This document shows positions 1 to 10,660 of a stretch of 64,000 nucleotides of DNA, piece after piece. The stretch is from Agapetus fuscipes. Lineage: Eukaryota > Arthropoda > Insecta > Trichoptera > Glossosomatidae. The DNA is taken from contig OX637333.1 of assembly GCA_951799405.1 (NCBI GenBank), forward strand, positions 28,912,785 to 28,976,784, written 5' to 3'. Position 1 is the first letter of the stretch, and the number at the start of each line of letters is the position of its first letter. The notes under the pieces are model-generated. The model was not told the DNA's origin. It made no database searches and saw only the letters and a list, made by a program, of their open reading frames with translations. The position numbers were made by a program, and so were the translations under genes.

Positions 1-209
1 TCTACCATTTGATTCAAAGATGACCTTTCAATGGCATTGTCTTAAGAAGCACATCCTACACAATCTTAGCAAAGAAAAAAACGTAAAACACGATAATGTG
101 AGAGTTTTTCTAAATATTTATTAAATCAATTTCCATTTTTCATAAGACACATTGGTCCAGAACACATGCGTTACCTTTGTTGGACATAGGACAAACAAGC
201 ACTAAGCGG
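1..209 (+). mobile_element. MITE-L, cut by the window start
   Basis: Shares its whole length with 3707-3952 and 17367-17845. The right end carries ACAAACAAGCACT, the complement of the left terminus seen in other copies. Confidence 0.6.
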
Positions 210-439
210 ACGATACATCACAATTTAATTCCATTTATTTTAATGCTTATACGTTAAAGGTACTAAGTTTATTTCGTCATATTTGGAATCTCACTTAGTG
301 TGGAGTTTTCATAACACTTAAGATAAGTTTTATACTTCCAGTTTTATATCCAACTACTTAAGTAACAGTCAAACGTTTATTTATTTCAATTAGTTTTAAA
401 AAGTAAACGCAATAAAAACAGATTTCTCCAGACGTACAA

Positions 440-917
440 AATCATATGATGATGAGTTGATGATTTCTTTATAGCGCCGTTTCGTGATGTAGTTTACTCC
501 AAGGGCGCTTGTGCAAACGATGCCAGAAATTTGCTTGTCTTCAGTGCATTCCGGAACTTTCCATGGTCCTCTAGCTCTCTCACATGATGTGGCAGGTGGT
601 TCCAGGCCAGAGGGCCAGCAACTGCAAATACACGCTCTCCAAATATTGTGTTAACTCTTCTTATAGGTTCTTCAATCTTTTATTTGGCTCCAGTCTCAGC
701 CGAGCGCAGTGTAAGGCTTTTTTTGCCGAGGGTGACTGGTTTGATTAAATCAGCGAGATATTTGGGTGTTTTTCCAAATAAAGCTTTGTGGACCATCGTG
801 CACACTTTGAACTCGATGCGCTCCGGTATACGGAGCCAGTGAAGCTTGTGGAGTAGAGGAGTACTGTGTGTAAATTTCGACTGACCAGCAATCATGCGAG
901 CACTCATGTAAAATGTA
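440..917 (-). pseudogene. L2/Rex1-type LINE 3' remnant
   Basis: Antisense coding for the C-terminal block LLHKLHWLRIPERIEFKVCT and KTPKYLADLIKP. Frameshifts are present. The 3' tail is an ATC microsatellite. A close copy lies at 51737-52066. Confidence 0.7.
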
Positions 918-1034
918 TACTGAATAAGTACCAATCCTCACGTATGAGAAATCGTGGAAAAAACCTTTTATTGGGTGTAACGTCTCATAGAAAGTGAACT
1001 AATTATAATAGAAGCCAGTGCCCATGAAAAAATT
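918..1034 (-). mobile_element. MITE-D, first half
   Basis: Matches the intact MITE-D at 43437-43694. The element is split by SINE-B at 1035-1459 and resumes at 1460. Confidence 0.6.
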
Positions 1035-1459
1035 ATATCCGTAATAATGATAGTAATAATATTAGGATGATTTATTTGGTGAGCGCTGTTTTTGTGTGTA
1101 TTACACCTCAATAGCCGTCTGCGAGCTTGGTCGTCGCTATAGAAAGCGCTAATTCTCAAGCAAGACCCAGTTGCTGTAAGGCTGGATGGACCTTTCAGTG
1201 ACCGATCTTTGGTAAAGGTTTTATGAATTTTTCAACCCAGCGAATAGCAAATTTGAAAATATAAATGTTTTTTTTTTTGTGCTCCGCCGGGATCCGAATC
1301 CACAACCTTCCATTTACGAGTGCGAAGTGTTGCCACTGGACTATGGACCGGTCCAAGATGCCAACGACACGCGGTGTACCTGAGCGGTAACCCATCCAAG
1401 TACTATCCGCACCCAATGTTGCTTAACTTCGGTGCTTTCAACATTGCAACGTCGTTGAC
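1035..1459 (-). mobile_element. SINE-B with 5S-rRNA-like head (copy 1)
   Basis: In minus orientation the order is a 5S-like segment (1459-1360), a tRNA-like head with B box GGTTCGNATCC type (about 1354-1285), the SINE-B body, then an ATT-rich tail at 1035-1060. It is inserted in MITE-D. Confidence 0.75.
1360..1459 (-). other. 5S rRNA-derived segment
   Basis: The minus strand reads GTCAACGACG, then CACCGAAGTTAAGCAACATT, and ends TACACCGCGTGTCGTTGGC, following animal 5S rRNA. It is about 100 nt rather than 120, with a deletion where the GGTTCTCGTCCGAT loop should be. It is not a functional 5S gene. Confidence 0.75.
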
Positions 1460-1557
1460 TTAGTGTTTTCTTTCGTAGAAAATAGGGGAAAAGGTGCATT
1501 TATATGAATAACCCACGATGGCTAAATATGTCACTTATCAGTTTAACCTGTAAGGCG
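1460..1557 (-). mobile_element. MITE-D, second half
   Basis: Continues the element interrupted at 1034. It ends with a degenerate version of CACTTATTCAGTTTTACC. Confidence 0.6.
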
Positions 1558-2005
1558 TCTTATCTAATCTAATCTAATCTAAGCTGCAAAGATATATATC
1601 ATGCAAGATTTATATTAAATGCATTCCCACAAGCAGACATGTATAATTTCGCGCTAACACATGCCGCATGTGGACCTACAATATAGAAACCTAATCTTAA
1701 ATGAACATAAGCCCTGCAACTCTTGCCGTCCTTCCCTGTAACAGGGGTGTTTGGCAAAGTGAACCATTTTAACAGCATGGGTGGTCAGCCGCATACCAAC
1801 CTATAAGTCAAGGAACATACACGACAAATTACATTTTATAAATCAATAAATAATAATATCTATGGACAACAATCAGAAAACTAATTCCAATTTAATAAAT
1901 CCTAGCCGCCAACATTACAGATCAACCGCCATTTATTTCTGTCCTTACATACTTCTTTAATTTCCTCCAGAGTCATAACCTTCCTCATACAGGCTCTTCT
2001 TTTAT
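1557..2005 (-). mobile_element. RTE-2 LINE 3' end (ORF end, UTR, 3' module)
   Basis: The minus strand reads through the end of an RTE-type ORF (about 2005-1905), an AT-rich UTR, then the RTE-2 3' module beginning CCTTGACTTATAGGTTGGTA and a (TTAGA)n tail at 1558-1580. The co-linearity shows that the common 3' module belongs to this LINE. Confidence 0.7.
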
Positions 2006-2137
2006 TAAATATGTCACTTATTCAGTTTAACCTTTAAGGCGTAACGCAACGCAACGCAACTAAGCTACACATATAGTGTAACTTCTTGCCACGTTATCCC
2101 CGAAGGGGTCGCATGTGGCGAGTTGAACCTATTTTAT
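2005..2137 (-). mobile_element. MITE-D terminus followed by SINE-A 3' fragment
   Basis: 2005-2043 is a MITE-D end. 2041-2137 is the 3' part of SINE-A in antisense with GCAAC tail repeats. Confidence 0.6.
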
Positions 2138-2432
2138 TAAATGTATTAAAATAAAGTTGCATTTGTTTTTTTTTTGTAACGATAAATCAAAACTAAATAA
2201 ATGAATAGGGTGACGTTTATTTAAAACCGAAATGAATTATTCATCTGTGTAATAAAATGCAAATAAAAATGGCTAATTAGTGGAATAAACATGTCAGTGG
2301 GCTGTCATCCTACAAGTCAAACCTCATGATTTATTGTTAATTTATTCATATTTAAATATAATAGGCATATTAAATCAGGTTTGCACTATTTATAAATACT
2401 TTTATTTTTAATACTTTATTTTTCGATAGCGC

Positions 2433-2925
2433 AGTTGAAAGAGAAGTAAATAAGGTATGCACCGTAGAAATGGCTCATTTGAGAAGTATGACAGGAAAAA
2501 CACTGAAAGATAGAGTGAGAAACGAATGGGTTCTGAATGAATGCGGAGTAAAAGAAAGCGTGAAAGTTCAAAGAAGTGTGATGCGATGGTTTGGACATAT
2601 TGAAAGGATGAATGAAGACCGACTGACAAAAAAAGTGTATAAAGGCCAAAGGCATAGATAACGGAATAAAGAGATGTGGTATGGATATAAAAACCAAGAG
2701 CAGTTGCTAGTACAGCAGTATAAACGTGACTGATTTGCGCAATAATACGGATTTTCAACCGATTTCAATGATTTTTTTACGCATATCGGATTTACCTAGG
2801 GAACGCCCTCATACCATATCTCCTTATTTTTTTGATCTGTGGCCAAAGGGAATGTAATAGGTAAGCGTGGAAGGGGATGACCTAGGAAAGAATGGATTGA
2901 TCAGATACGTGAGATTATAAATGGT
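2433..2925 (+). pseudogene. RTE-1 LINE ORF C-terminal fragment, interrupted
   Basis: Encodes CTVEMAHLRSMTGKTLKDRV and MRWFGHIERMNEDRLTKKVY, as in the longer copy at 43750-44388. A 188-bp element at 2653-2840 interrupts it, and it resumes with a diverged RPRKEW-type segment. Confidence 0.75.
2653..2840. mobile_element. 188-bp MITE with 9-bp target duplication
   Basis: Flanked by GGCCAAAGG at 2644-2652 and 2841-2849. The ends are imperfect inverted repeats of about 30 bp (left ending GATGTGGTATGG, right starting CATACCATATC). Nine-base duplications are typical of Mutator-like transposition. Confidence 0.65.
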
Positions 2926-3010
2926 ATATTTTTTGTGCTCCGCCGGGATTCGAACCTACAACCTTCCCATTCAGAGTCCGCAGTGTTACCACTGAGCTAC
3001 GGACCGGTCC
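2918..3010 (-). mobile_element. SINE-B head fragment
   Basis: Antisense tRNA-like head of SINE-B, from GGACCGGTCC to the start of the body. Confidence 0.6.
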
Positions 3011-3023
3011 AAAATTCATTTTT

Positions 3024-3075
3024 ATGGGCATGCATTTAATATGAATTCTAAATGTTAAAATATCTTTGCAACTTA
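3024..3075 (+). mobile_element. RTE-2 3' module fragment
   Basis: Matches the last 50 bp of the module (GGGCATGCATTTAATATGAA). Confidence 0.5.
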
Positions 3076-3078
3076 CAT

Positions 3079-3420
3079 ATCGCAACTAAAAACGCAACTA
3101 AGCTACACATATAGTGTAACTTCTTGCCGCGTTATCCCCGAAGGGGTCGCATGTGGCGAGTTGAACCTATTTATTTTTACAGGTAAGGGGGCCGGCCTTA
3201 CGCCAACCACTTCAATTGAAGTAATGTTTTCCCAGCTCCCGAGAGAGCTGGTACTCATTTCTTGTGAAGGCTGAGTTAACCTTGCCGGTATTATTATTTT
3301 GGGGTTTGAAATAAACACCGAAACGGGAAATCATTTCTGACACCCTCGCGCTCGGTGGGATTCGAACCCGAGCTCACGCCATGGAATGCAAGCACTCTAC
3401 CAACTGAGCTATCGACCGGT
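3079..3420 (-). mobile_element. SINE-A, full length
   Basis: The head at 3420-3340 has the tRNA-like A box TAGCTCAGTTGGTAGAGT and a B box GGTTCGAATCC on the minus strand. The body and a GCGTT-type tail follow. Confidence 0.8.
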
Positions 3421-3706
3421 AATATACATATAATAAACAATATTGTAAAATATCAGATAAAATGTGATCCTAGATATGTTGAAATTTATGGACTGAAATA
3501 TTTACGATTGGAATATTTGAATAGTTAATATTATTTAATGTTTACAAATATTTATTCTGTTTCATTATTTATTTGTTTAGTATGGGAAACACTTAATTGG
3601 TGTTTTCAAATTCCGCCCTGGGCTCATTGCTTTTATAACATATCTTTTGTATATAGTCTAAGAATGCTCTTTTTTCTAACAAAGTTTCACTTCGACACTC
3701 TAACAC

Positions 3707-3952
3707 CTCAGTGCTTGTTTGCCTTATCTACCATTTAATTCAAAAACTACCTTTAAATAGCGTTGTCTTAAAAATCATATTCTATACAATCTGAGCTAAG
3801 AAAATCACTTACAACACAGTTAATGTGAGAGCTGTTCTTAATATTTCCAAAATAAGTTTCCAGCTTGAATAATACACATTGGTTCAGGATTCATACAAAC
3901 TTTGCTCATGTGAAATTACCTCTGTTGGAGGTAAGACAAAAAAGCAATAAAG
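3707..3952 (+). mobile_element. MITE-L
   Basis: The left end is CAGTGCTTGTTTGCCTTATC and the degenerate right end is ACAAAAAAGCAATAAAG. The interior matches 1-209. Confidence 0.6.
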
Positions 3953-3957
3953 TGACA

Positions 3958-4165
3958 ATTGGCAAAGTTAACCAATTTTTATACAACGAGTGGTCAACCT
4001 CATACCAAACTATCAGTTAATAATTCAACTGATTACAAAACCAATTATAATATGAATAATAAATAACTGTTGAAACGAACATTATGTACAATTTAAAAGC
4101 TTTAGCTTTCAACATTGCAGTTCCACCGCCATTTTTTCAATCATTGCATTCTTTCTTACTTTTTT
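3958..4165 (-). mobile_element. RTE-2 remnant
   Basis: Antisense module pieces (GGCAAAGTTAACCA, CCTCATACCAAACTAT) and an eroded ORF end. Confidence 0.4.
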
Positions 4166-4545
4166 CCTTTTTTCTGAACTCAAATTGCGTGTATAACTGA
4201 TATGGTCGAAAGCAAATTAAGGCGTTATTGAAACAAACGCAAGTTCGAATCCCGTCGTGCCTAATTGTCAATAAATTAAACCCAAGTTACCGGGTGTCAT
4301 TTAGTTGTTATCATTTTACCGGATTCCATTTAATGAAAAATTCAGTTATTTATTTTGCACTATTTATTTCAGGTTCGGTTCTGTTACAGAGTCTTTTTAA
4401 ACCTGCATAATCCAACGGTCGATTGATTTCTAGCACTACAGAGCGTTTTGGTCCTTATTTTATAGCAAGAATAAGGATCATTTTCGAATCTTTGAGAATT
4501 GGTACCGTGCGAGATTTATCTAGAACATCTGTTTTTATTGTGTTG
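4166..4545. other. AT-rich DNA without recognised feature
   Basis: No coding or repeat match. GTTCGAATCCCG at 4242-4253 resembles a tRNA B box, but no matching A box or cloverleaf is seen. Confidence 0.3.
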
Positions 4546-4716
4546 AAAGATTATGACTCTGGATGAAATGAAAGAAGTATGTAAGGACCGAAAAAAATGG
4601 CGGCTGATCTGTCATGTAGGCGGCTAAGCCCAAGAATAATTTTTCATTTTGATAGATGTTTTGTAGATTTTTTAGTGTTTGTTTGTTTGTATAACTGGAT
4701 GTAATCAATTGCTTGT
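4546..4716 (+). mobile_element. RTE-2 ORF end and UTR fragment
   Basis: Encodes MTLDEMKEVCKDRKKWRLIC and continues into the RTE-2 UTR up to CCTTGACTT. The following module is absent. Confidence 0.6.
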
Positions 4717-4888
4717 ATTCCTTGACTTCCAATGCACGTAGTGTAAATATTCTGGTGATGGAATAGTCCAGAAGGTGGAAGAATGATCTCTTTGTCCTAG
4801 TATATAAAGGGTAAAAATGGTAGGACAGGAAGAGTTGCAATAAAGCTCTTTGCGAGATAACACATCCCTCAATGACTCTCAAATGAGA

Positions 4889-5136
4889 AATCTATAATCT
4901 AAGTTGCAAGGATATATTCATTTAAAGTTCTCAAATGCATGCCCACAAACAAACACGTGTAGTTCGCGTTTACAAATGCTGAATGTGTACCTACTTACAA
5001 ATAAAATCCAAACCTCAAATGCACATAAGCCCTACAACTTTTGCCGACCTTCCCTGACACAGGGGTGGCATTGGCAAAGTGAACCATGTTTTACAGTATG
5101 GGTGGTAAGACTCACACCAATCTATGAGTCAAGGAA
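4889..5136 (-). mobile_element. RTE-2 3' module
   Basis: Solo module in antisense with a TTATAGA-type tail. Confidence 0.65.
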
Positions 5137-5137
5137 A

Positions 5138-5613
5138 ATAATTTGTGCATTGTAAAAAAAAACTGTGAAAAACAAATCCTTAAAAATAATTCCGGCAATT
5201 TAATTAAAAAGAATCCAGCAAAGGACATTACTGTACCCGTATATATTTCAGTAGAATTATAATAGGTCAGTCAGTATGGTAGACTTAGTCATAATTTATC
5301 ATTTAATCTGTACGCAAGTCACATCGAGAGATAACGATGGATAAAGCTTGATCTACAGCAGACCACATCTTTCTTATAGCAGAGAATTATTGTCACTCGA
5401 CAACCTATATCCCGAGTAGAAAACATTCTGTCTAAACGCAATCACGGAGTTGTAAAAAATATATATATGCAAACTAAGATAGCGCTTCAAGTGAGCTGTT
5501 TACTTTCCATACACTTTTTCGTAAAACGTCACGTTAGTTTTATAATATTAGGCAAAAAAAAACACGATAAGTGCCGAGTTATTTATGTCATACTACAATT
5601 CCCACGTTTTTTT
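5138..5613. other. AT-rich DNA, nothing recognised
   Basis: No open frame of note and no family match within the window. Confidence 0.3.
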
Positions 5614-6190
5614 ATACTGTAACTCCGTCGCCATTCCGCTAGGGGTGGCCAGAGCCTCTGCAGAGCTGCCTCCATTTTTTCCTATCCTTACATGTTTTAG
5701 TTTTTTTGATGTCCATGTATATATTATTATTTATTGATTTAAAAAATGTAATTTGTCATGTATGTTCCTTGACTTATAGGTTGGTATGCGGCTGACCACC
5801 CATACTGTAAAAAATGGTTCACTTTGCCAATGTCACCCCTGTCTCAGGGAAGGACGGCAAGAGTTGCAGGGCTTATGTTCATTTGAGATTGGGTTTTTTT
5901 ATTTTAGGTCCACATGCGGCATGTGTTTGCGCGAAATTATACATGTCTGCTTGTAGAAATGCATTTAATATAAATCTTAAATGATATATATCCTTGCAGC
6001 TTAGATTAGATTAGATTACATACCTTTTTCAGTTCATTCATATGCATCACCTTTTTCATGCATTTTCTTCTTTAACGCTCACTTTGTATATCCCATTCTT
6101 TCACAATCTCCTCAATCTGATCACTCCATACTTTTCTCGGTCGTCCCTTCCCTCTTTTTCCTTTTACACTTTCTTTGTATACTACATACT
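5614..6190 (-). mobile_element. RTE-1 LINE 3' end interrupted by RTE-2
   Basis: Antisense RTE-1 at 5614-5693 and 6016-6190. The inserted RTE-2 3' end (5694-6015, plus strand) is flanked by TTACAT at 5688-5693 and 6016-6021. Confidence 0.7.
5694..6015 (+). mobile_element. RTE-2 3' end inserted in RTE-1
   Basis: UTR, module and (TTAGA)n tail, with a visible 6-bp target duplication. Confidence 0.7.
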
Positions 6191-6199
6191 ATACCTTAC

Positions 6200-6432
6200 G
6201 ATACCTTAAAGGTAAAACTGAATAAGTGACATATTGAGCTAACGTGGGTATCTTAGATACATAAATGCCCTTTTTTCCTATTTCTACGAGAGAAAACAGA
6301 AAAATGTGAAAGTTTTTCATGAGCACTTCCTTATAATTAGTTTACTTACTATGAGAAGTTACACTCGATAAAATGTTTTATCCACGATTCTTCAAATCAG
6401 TGAATCAGCACTTATTCAGTTTTACCTTTAAG
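6200..6432 (+). mobile_element. MITE-D, complete
   Basis: The terminal inverted repeats begin CCTTAAAGGTAAAACTGAAT and end with the complement. Length about 233 bp. Confidence 0.8.
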
Positions 6433-6596
6433 ATGGTAGATTTGATTTACCAAATAATTCGTTCAGATAGAAAAATAAGAATATTATTTTGACTATTTTC
6501 CAAGTTGGCTAATCACCCTTATTCACAAACGCTTCTTTAAGTATATAAACGTTCTTCAAGAAGTGACTGAAAAAATGCTAAATTATGAAACATTTA

Positions 6597-6882
6597 CGGT
6601 CGATAGCTCAGTTGCTAGAGTGCTTGCATTCCATACTGAGAGTTTGGGTTCAAATCCTACCGAGGGTGTTAGAAATTGTTTCCCGTTTCGGTGTTTATTT
6701 CAAACCCAAAATAAAATATGAGCAATGTTTTCACAGCCTTCACAAGAAATGAATACTAGCTAGGAGCTGGGAAATCGCCACTTCAACTGAAGGGCTCACT
6801 TGTGAAAAAAAATAGGTTCCACTCGCCACATGAGACCCCTTTGTGGAAAACGTGACAAGAAGTTACGCTATATGTGTGTACT
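6597..6882 (+). mobile_element. SINE-A
   Basis: tRNA-like head (A box TAGCTCAGTTGCTAGAGT, B box GGTTCAAATCC) and full body. Confidence 0.75.
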
Positions 6883-7186
6883 CATTAGTGTTACGTATTT
6901 GTTTATTTCTACATGTCTATGGTTGTTGCCATGACAATAAATTTAAGATTTAATGTTTGCCCTTCCATGGACAGAATAAGGGAGGGCTCAAGCCTTTACA
7001 AAAAAAAAGCTGGAAAAAAAACCTATCTCGAAATCGGATCAAAACCTCCAAAGCAACCTTTTTTTCAATTTCATTTACGTAATCTCGAATTAGTAATTTA
7101 TTGTATTTGATCCTATTTTTATTTACACTAGTCTTTCCGGTTAAAAGTCTAGTGGTTATAGCGTCAGTTTACTAAGCTGGAGACTT
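6883..7186. other. AT-rich DNA, nothing recognised
   Basis: Contains an A-run-rich stretch and no supported gene. Confidence 0.3.
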
Positions 7187-7425
7187 GTGTTCCTTCCTTT
7201 CTTTTTCGTAAGGCTGGAAAGATTTAAAAAAAAACTTAGCAATTGGGCCGCGTTCGAGACAAAGATCCAAGTCCTCCATCCACTTCACTACTCCTGGCGT
7301 GGCTTCGTGGAGGTCTTTCAGGTCAGGAGGGTGTCTCCTGATGGGGCACTCCTCCAGTATGTGCCGGACAGTCTGATCGCCGTGATGATCGCCGATCTTT
7401 GATAGAAGTGGTAGCCAAAAAAGAA
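7187..7425 (-). pseudogene. LINE ORF2 C-terminal remnant joined to RTE-4 3' end
   Basis: The minus strand encodes GDQTVRHILEECPIRRHPPD and GVVKWMEDLDL, a common LINE C-terminal pattern. On the plus strand 7376-7425 matches the 3' end of the RTE-4 element at 37.95 kb. Confidence 0.5.
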
Positions 7426-7757
7426 AAAGTAGATTGTGGTAATCCACCATCGTCCTTGAGCCTTTCTACTCTCAGTATTCCCTTGATGATGAAATGTCTT
7501 TAGTCTGTATTTATTTATTTTATAAAATAGTATAATTTGAAGAGTGTTTTTTTTTCTAGATTACAGGGCGTATTCCGGGACCCATATTTTACGATTTTTT
7601 TCTTACAATTTTGACATTGGAATGTACCAGCTCTAATGACTGTGGGCTCGAGCCAAAATCACACTAACGAGTCTTAATGCCGATAAGTATAGGGTGGGAG
7701 AGAAAAATGTGAACTAGAAGCATTGACTGGACTAGAAACTATTTTAATGAAAAATAA
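7426..7757. other. no recognised feature
   Basis: AT-rich sequence without matches in the window. Confidence 0.3.
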
Positions 7758-8250
7758 AGGTTATGACTCTGGATGAAATGAAAGACGTATGTTTCAAAGT
7801 TTATGTTCATGTGAGTTTTTTTGTCTTTTTTACTTGTGTGCACACATGCAGAATGTGTAGGTGCGAACCTACATGTCACTGCCTTAGTTCTTGTTTACCG
7901 TATACGCCATTGAGAAAATTATACATGAGCAATGTTTGCATGTGTACTGGACCAATGTGTCTTATGAAAACAAGAAATTTATTTTAAAAATATTTAAAAG
8001 AACTCTCACATTATCGAGTTTTACGGTTTTTCTTAGCTCAGATTGAGTAGAATTTGATTCTTAAGACAACTGTATTAAAAAGTCACATTTATCAAGATTG
8101 GCGTATACGGTAAACAAGAACTGGGGGAGCGATGTGCCTGTCTGTGGGCATGCATTTAATGTGAGACTTAAATGTTTACATATCTTTGGAGCTAAGATTA
8201 TAGATTATAGATGTAAGGGCAGAAATAAATTATGGTCGATCTGTAATGTT
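7758..8250 (+). mobile_element. RTE-2 3' end split by MITE-L
   Basis: 7758-7885 and 8123-8205 are module pieces. MITE-L lies between them. 8206-8250 is a further ORF-end scrap (GGTCGATCTGTAATGTTGG). Confidence 0.55.
7886..8122 (-). mobile_element. MITE-L with perfect 24-bp terminal repeats
   Basis: 7886-7909 and 8099-8122 are exact inverted complements (left starts AGTTCTTGTTTACCGTATAC). The interior is MITE-L in reverse. Confidence 0.8.
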
Positions 8251-8612
8251 GGATCACGGAATTTCACAGATTTTTTATGATTACAACACTGCTACGTTTG
8301 ACAGGACTGGAGACATCTATGTCCCATATAATCTATCAATGCCATCAGTTAGTTTCCACTCCTCTATATTATAACTCAATTGATAGAGGACAAGCAACAA
8401 CATCGGAAATAATGATTTCTAAAAAAATAATTATTTTTGGATTTTACTTATGTTTTAAGTTTAAAATGAAAAGGTTTTTTTTAATCAGTTTTTTCGTGTT
8501 TGCACAAAAATTACATTATATTTTGCGTTTACAAAACTTTATATTTTTGGTTTTCCAAAATACTTTGATTTCTGCGCGACTTAAATGAAACAAAATAAAA
8601 AAACAAATATTC
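8251..8612. other. AT-rich DNA, nothing recognised
   Basis: No supported gene. A long T-rich tract is present. Confidence 0.3.
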
Positions 8613-8728
8613 AATCGACACCTTCAAGGTAAAACTGAATAAGTGCTGATTGACTGACTGCAGAAATCGTGAATAAAACGTTTATTCAGTATTACTTTTC
8701 ATAGTGAGTAAACAAATTATAAGGCAGT
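8613..8728 (-). mobile_element. MITE-D, first part
   Basis: Terminal repeat and half of the body. It resumes at 9695-9828 after the LINE and SINE insertions. Confidence 0.65.
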
Positions 8729-9353
8729 AACTTCCGTCAGATGCGGTTAAGACCCTGGTGAGTGCGTTTGTGATGTCTCGGATTGATTATTGCTCAACGC
8801 TTTATAGTGGTCAGCCAAAGAAGCATTTCAACCGCTTTCAATCTGTGTTGAATTCAGCAGCAAGGCTTATATTCGGGATATCCAAATTCGCTCACATCAC
8901 TCCGCTGTTAAAAAAACTACATTGGCTTCGTTTCCCGGAGAGGGTGGTCTACCGTGTTTGTCTGATGGTATATAAAGCCATCAATGGCTTGGCTCCACCT
9001 TATCTGACTGACATGATTTCGCCTGTTGAGATGGGTGTGAGGAGGCAGACACTCAGATCCGCGGGCGATGGTGCAATCAATTTGGTTCAGCCGCACCGTC
9101 AGATCCGTACAAATTTTGGAGACCGTGCTTTCCGTGTTGCGGGTCCGGTGGAGTGGAACAGACTGCCACCCGGAGTGAAGAACTCCGAATCTATGGGTAT
9201 ATTTTGCGGAGCTCTCAAGACGCACCTTTTCAAAAAGTCTTATCCGTGATCGGAGAGGGCCCTTGAGGTGTGACACACACAAAAACGGCGCTCTCTTATC
9301 ATGTGTAATTTAAAACAAATAAGCCTGACATATATATATATATATATATATAA
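8729..9353 (+). pseudogene. L2/Rex1-type LINE ORF2 C-terminus and tail
   Basis: Reads DAVKTLVSAFVMSRIDYC, then HITPLLKKLHWLRFPERVVY, LAPPYLTDMISP, and a final block ending KTHLFKKSYP and stop at 9249. This is the end of a reverse transcriptase thumb and C-terminal region, open for about 170 codons but lacking the catalytic RT core. The element ends in a TA-repeat tail at 9331-9352. It is a 5'-truncated insertion inside MITE-D. Confidence 0.8.
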
Positions 9354-9354
9354 C

Positions 9355-9683
9355 GCAAAAAACGCAACTAAGTTACACATGTAGCGTAACTTCATGCCGC
9401 GCTATCCCCGAAGGGGTCGCATGTGGCGAGTTGAACCTATTTATTTTTAAAGGTAAGGGGGCTGGCCTTACGCCAACCACTTCAGTTGAAGTGGGGGTTT
9501 CCCAGCTCCCGAGAGGGCTGGTACTCATTTCTTGTGAAGGCTGAGTAAACCTTGCCGGTATTTTATTTTGGGGTTTGAAATAAACACCGAAACGGGAAAT
9601 CATTTCTGACACCCTCGGTGGGATTCGAACCCGAGCTCACGGCATGGAATGCAAGCACTCTACCAACTGAGCTATTGACCGGA
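9355..9683 (-). mobile_element. SINE-A, full length
   Basis: tRNA-like head at the 9683 end with intact A and B boxes. It directly abuts the LINE tail. Confidence 0.8.
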
Positions 9684-9694
9684 CTGCGGACGGA

Positions 9695-9828
9695 CGTGCT
9701 CATTAAAAACTTCTGAACTAAAAGATTTTTTCACTCTTGTAGTGCTCTCTCTAGTAGAGAATAGGGAAAAAGACCGTGCATTTGTCTGAGAAACCCGTGT
9801 TAGCTAAATATGTCACTCATTCAGAAAT
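9695..9828 (-). mobile_element. MITE-D, second part
   Basis: Completes the copy begun at 8613. Confidence 0.65.
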
Positions 9829-10067
9829 GATTTACAAAATTAATATTTTATTTATTTATTAAATGTTTAAGATGATTTTCTGACCACCGTGCGACAATAA
9901 AAACTAAAGAGGCGTTCATTTTGACATTTAGAGTGGCGCGTACAACGCCGAGGATAGAAACTCATAGATCGGACACTGAGATGCCTTATATTATAATTTA
10001 AATGGCCGAATATACGATAATTAATGTGAACTGATACGAGCGCGAATAACAAAGAATCAAAGATGGC
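9829..10067. other. no recognised feature
   Basis: AT-rich, with no match elsewhere in the window. Confidence 0.3.
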
Positions 10068-10660
10068 TGTAACACGAAGTTGGGCACACTTTTGGACGTG
10101 GGAAAAAAATATTCGTGGTCAGAACGAAACTATGTGAGCTACACACAATATAGTGCAACTTCTTCGTAGATGAAGACCGAGAAAGGTATGGATGGACCAA
10201 ATTTCCGAAATTGCGAATGAATAAAATATCCAGAGTCATAATAAAAGGAGAGCCTGTATGAAGAAGGTTATGACTCTGGGGATGAAATGAAAGAAGTATG
10301 TAAGGACAGAAAGAAATGGCGGTTGATCTGTAATGCTGGCGGCTTGAATCTCCAATGTTACATATCTTATTAGATTAGATTCTTGCCGCGTTGTTCTCAA
10401 AGAATTTTCGCATGTGGCGATTGAAATATATTTATTTTTACAGGTAAGGGGGCCGGCCTTCCGCCAACCACTTCATTTGAAGTGGGAACTTCTCAGCTCC
10501 CGAGGAGGCTGGTACTCATTTCTTTTGGAGGCTTAGTAAACCTTTTGGATTTGAAATAAGTACCGAAACGGAAAATCATTTCTGACACCTTCGGCGGGAT
10601 TTCAACCCGAGATCACGGCATAGAATATAAGTACTCTACCAACTGAGCTATCAACCGGAC
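10068..10660 (-). mobile_element. SINE-A variant with alternative 3' end, interrupted
   Basis: SINE-A pieces at 10133-10164 and 10380-10660 flank an RTE-2 fragment (10165-10379). Instead of a GCGTT tail the element continues into a segment with CGTGGTCAGAAC at 10068-10132. The same segment follows SINE-A at 11670-11795. Confidence 0.6.
10165..10379 (+). mobile_element. RTE-2 3' end inserted in SINE-A
   Basis: Encodes the MTLG/MKEVCKDRKKWRLICN-type ORF end, then a short module and a TTAGATTAGA tail. Confidence 0.6.

Noticed and set aside
1360..1459. Functional 5S rRNA gene
   Set aside because: It is about 20 nt short with an internal deletion, lacks a terminator, and is fused to a SINE head.
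1558..1580. Telomeric repeat (TTAGG-like)
   Set aside because: The unit is TTAGA and always marks the 3' end of RTE-2 modules.
4535..4882. 115-codon minus-strand frame as a gene
   Set aside because: It overlaps an RTE-2 ORF end on the other strand and has no recognisable protein or splice context.
7139..7195. tRNA-like sequence TCTAGTGGTTATAGCGTC
   Set aside because: There is an A-box resemblance only; no B box at the right spacing.
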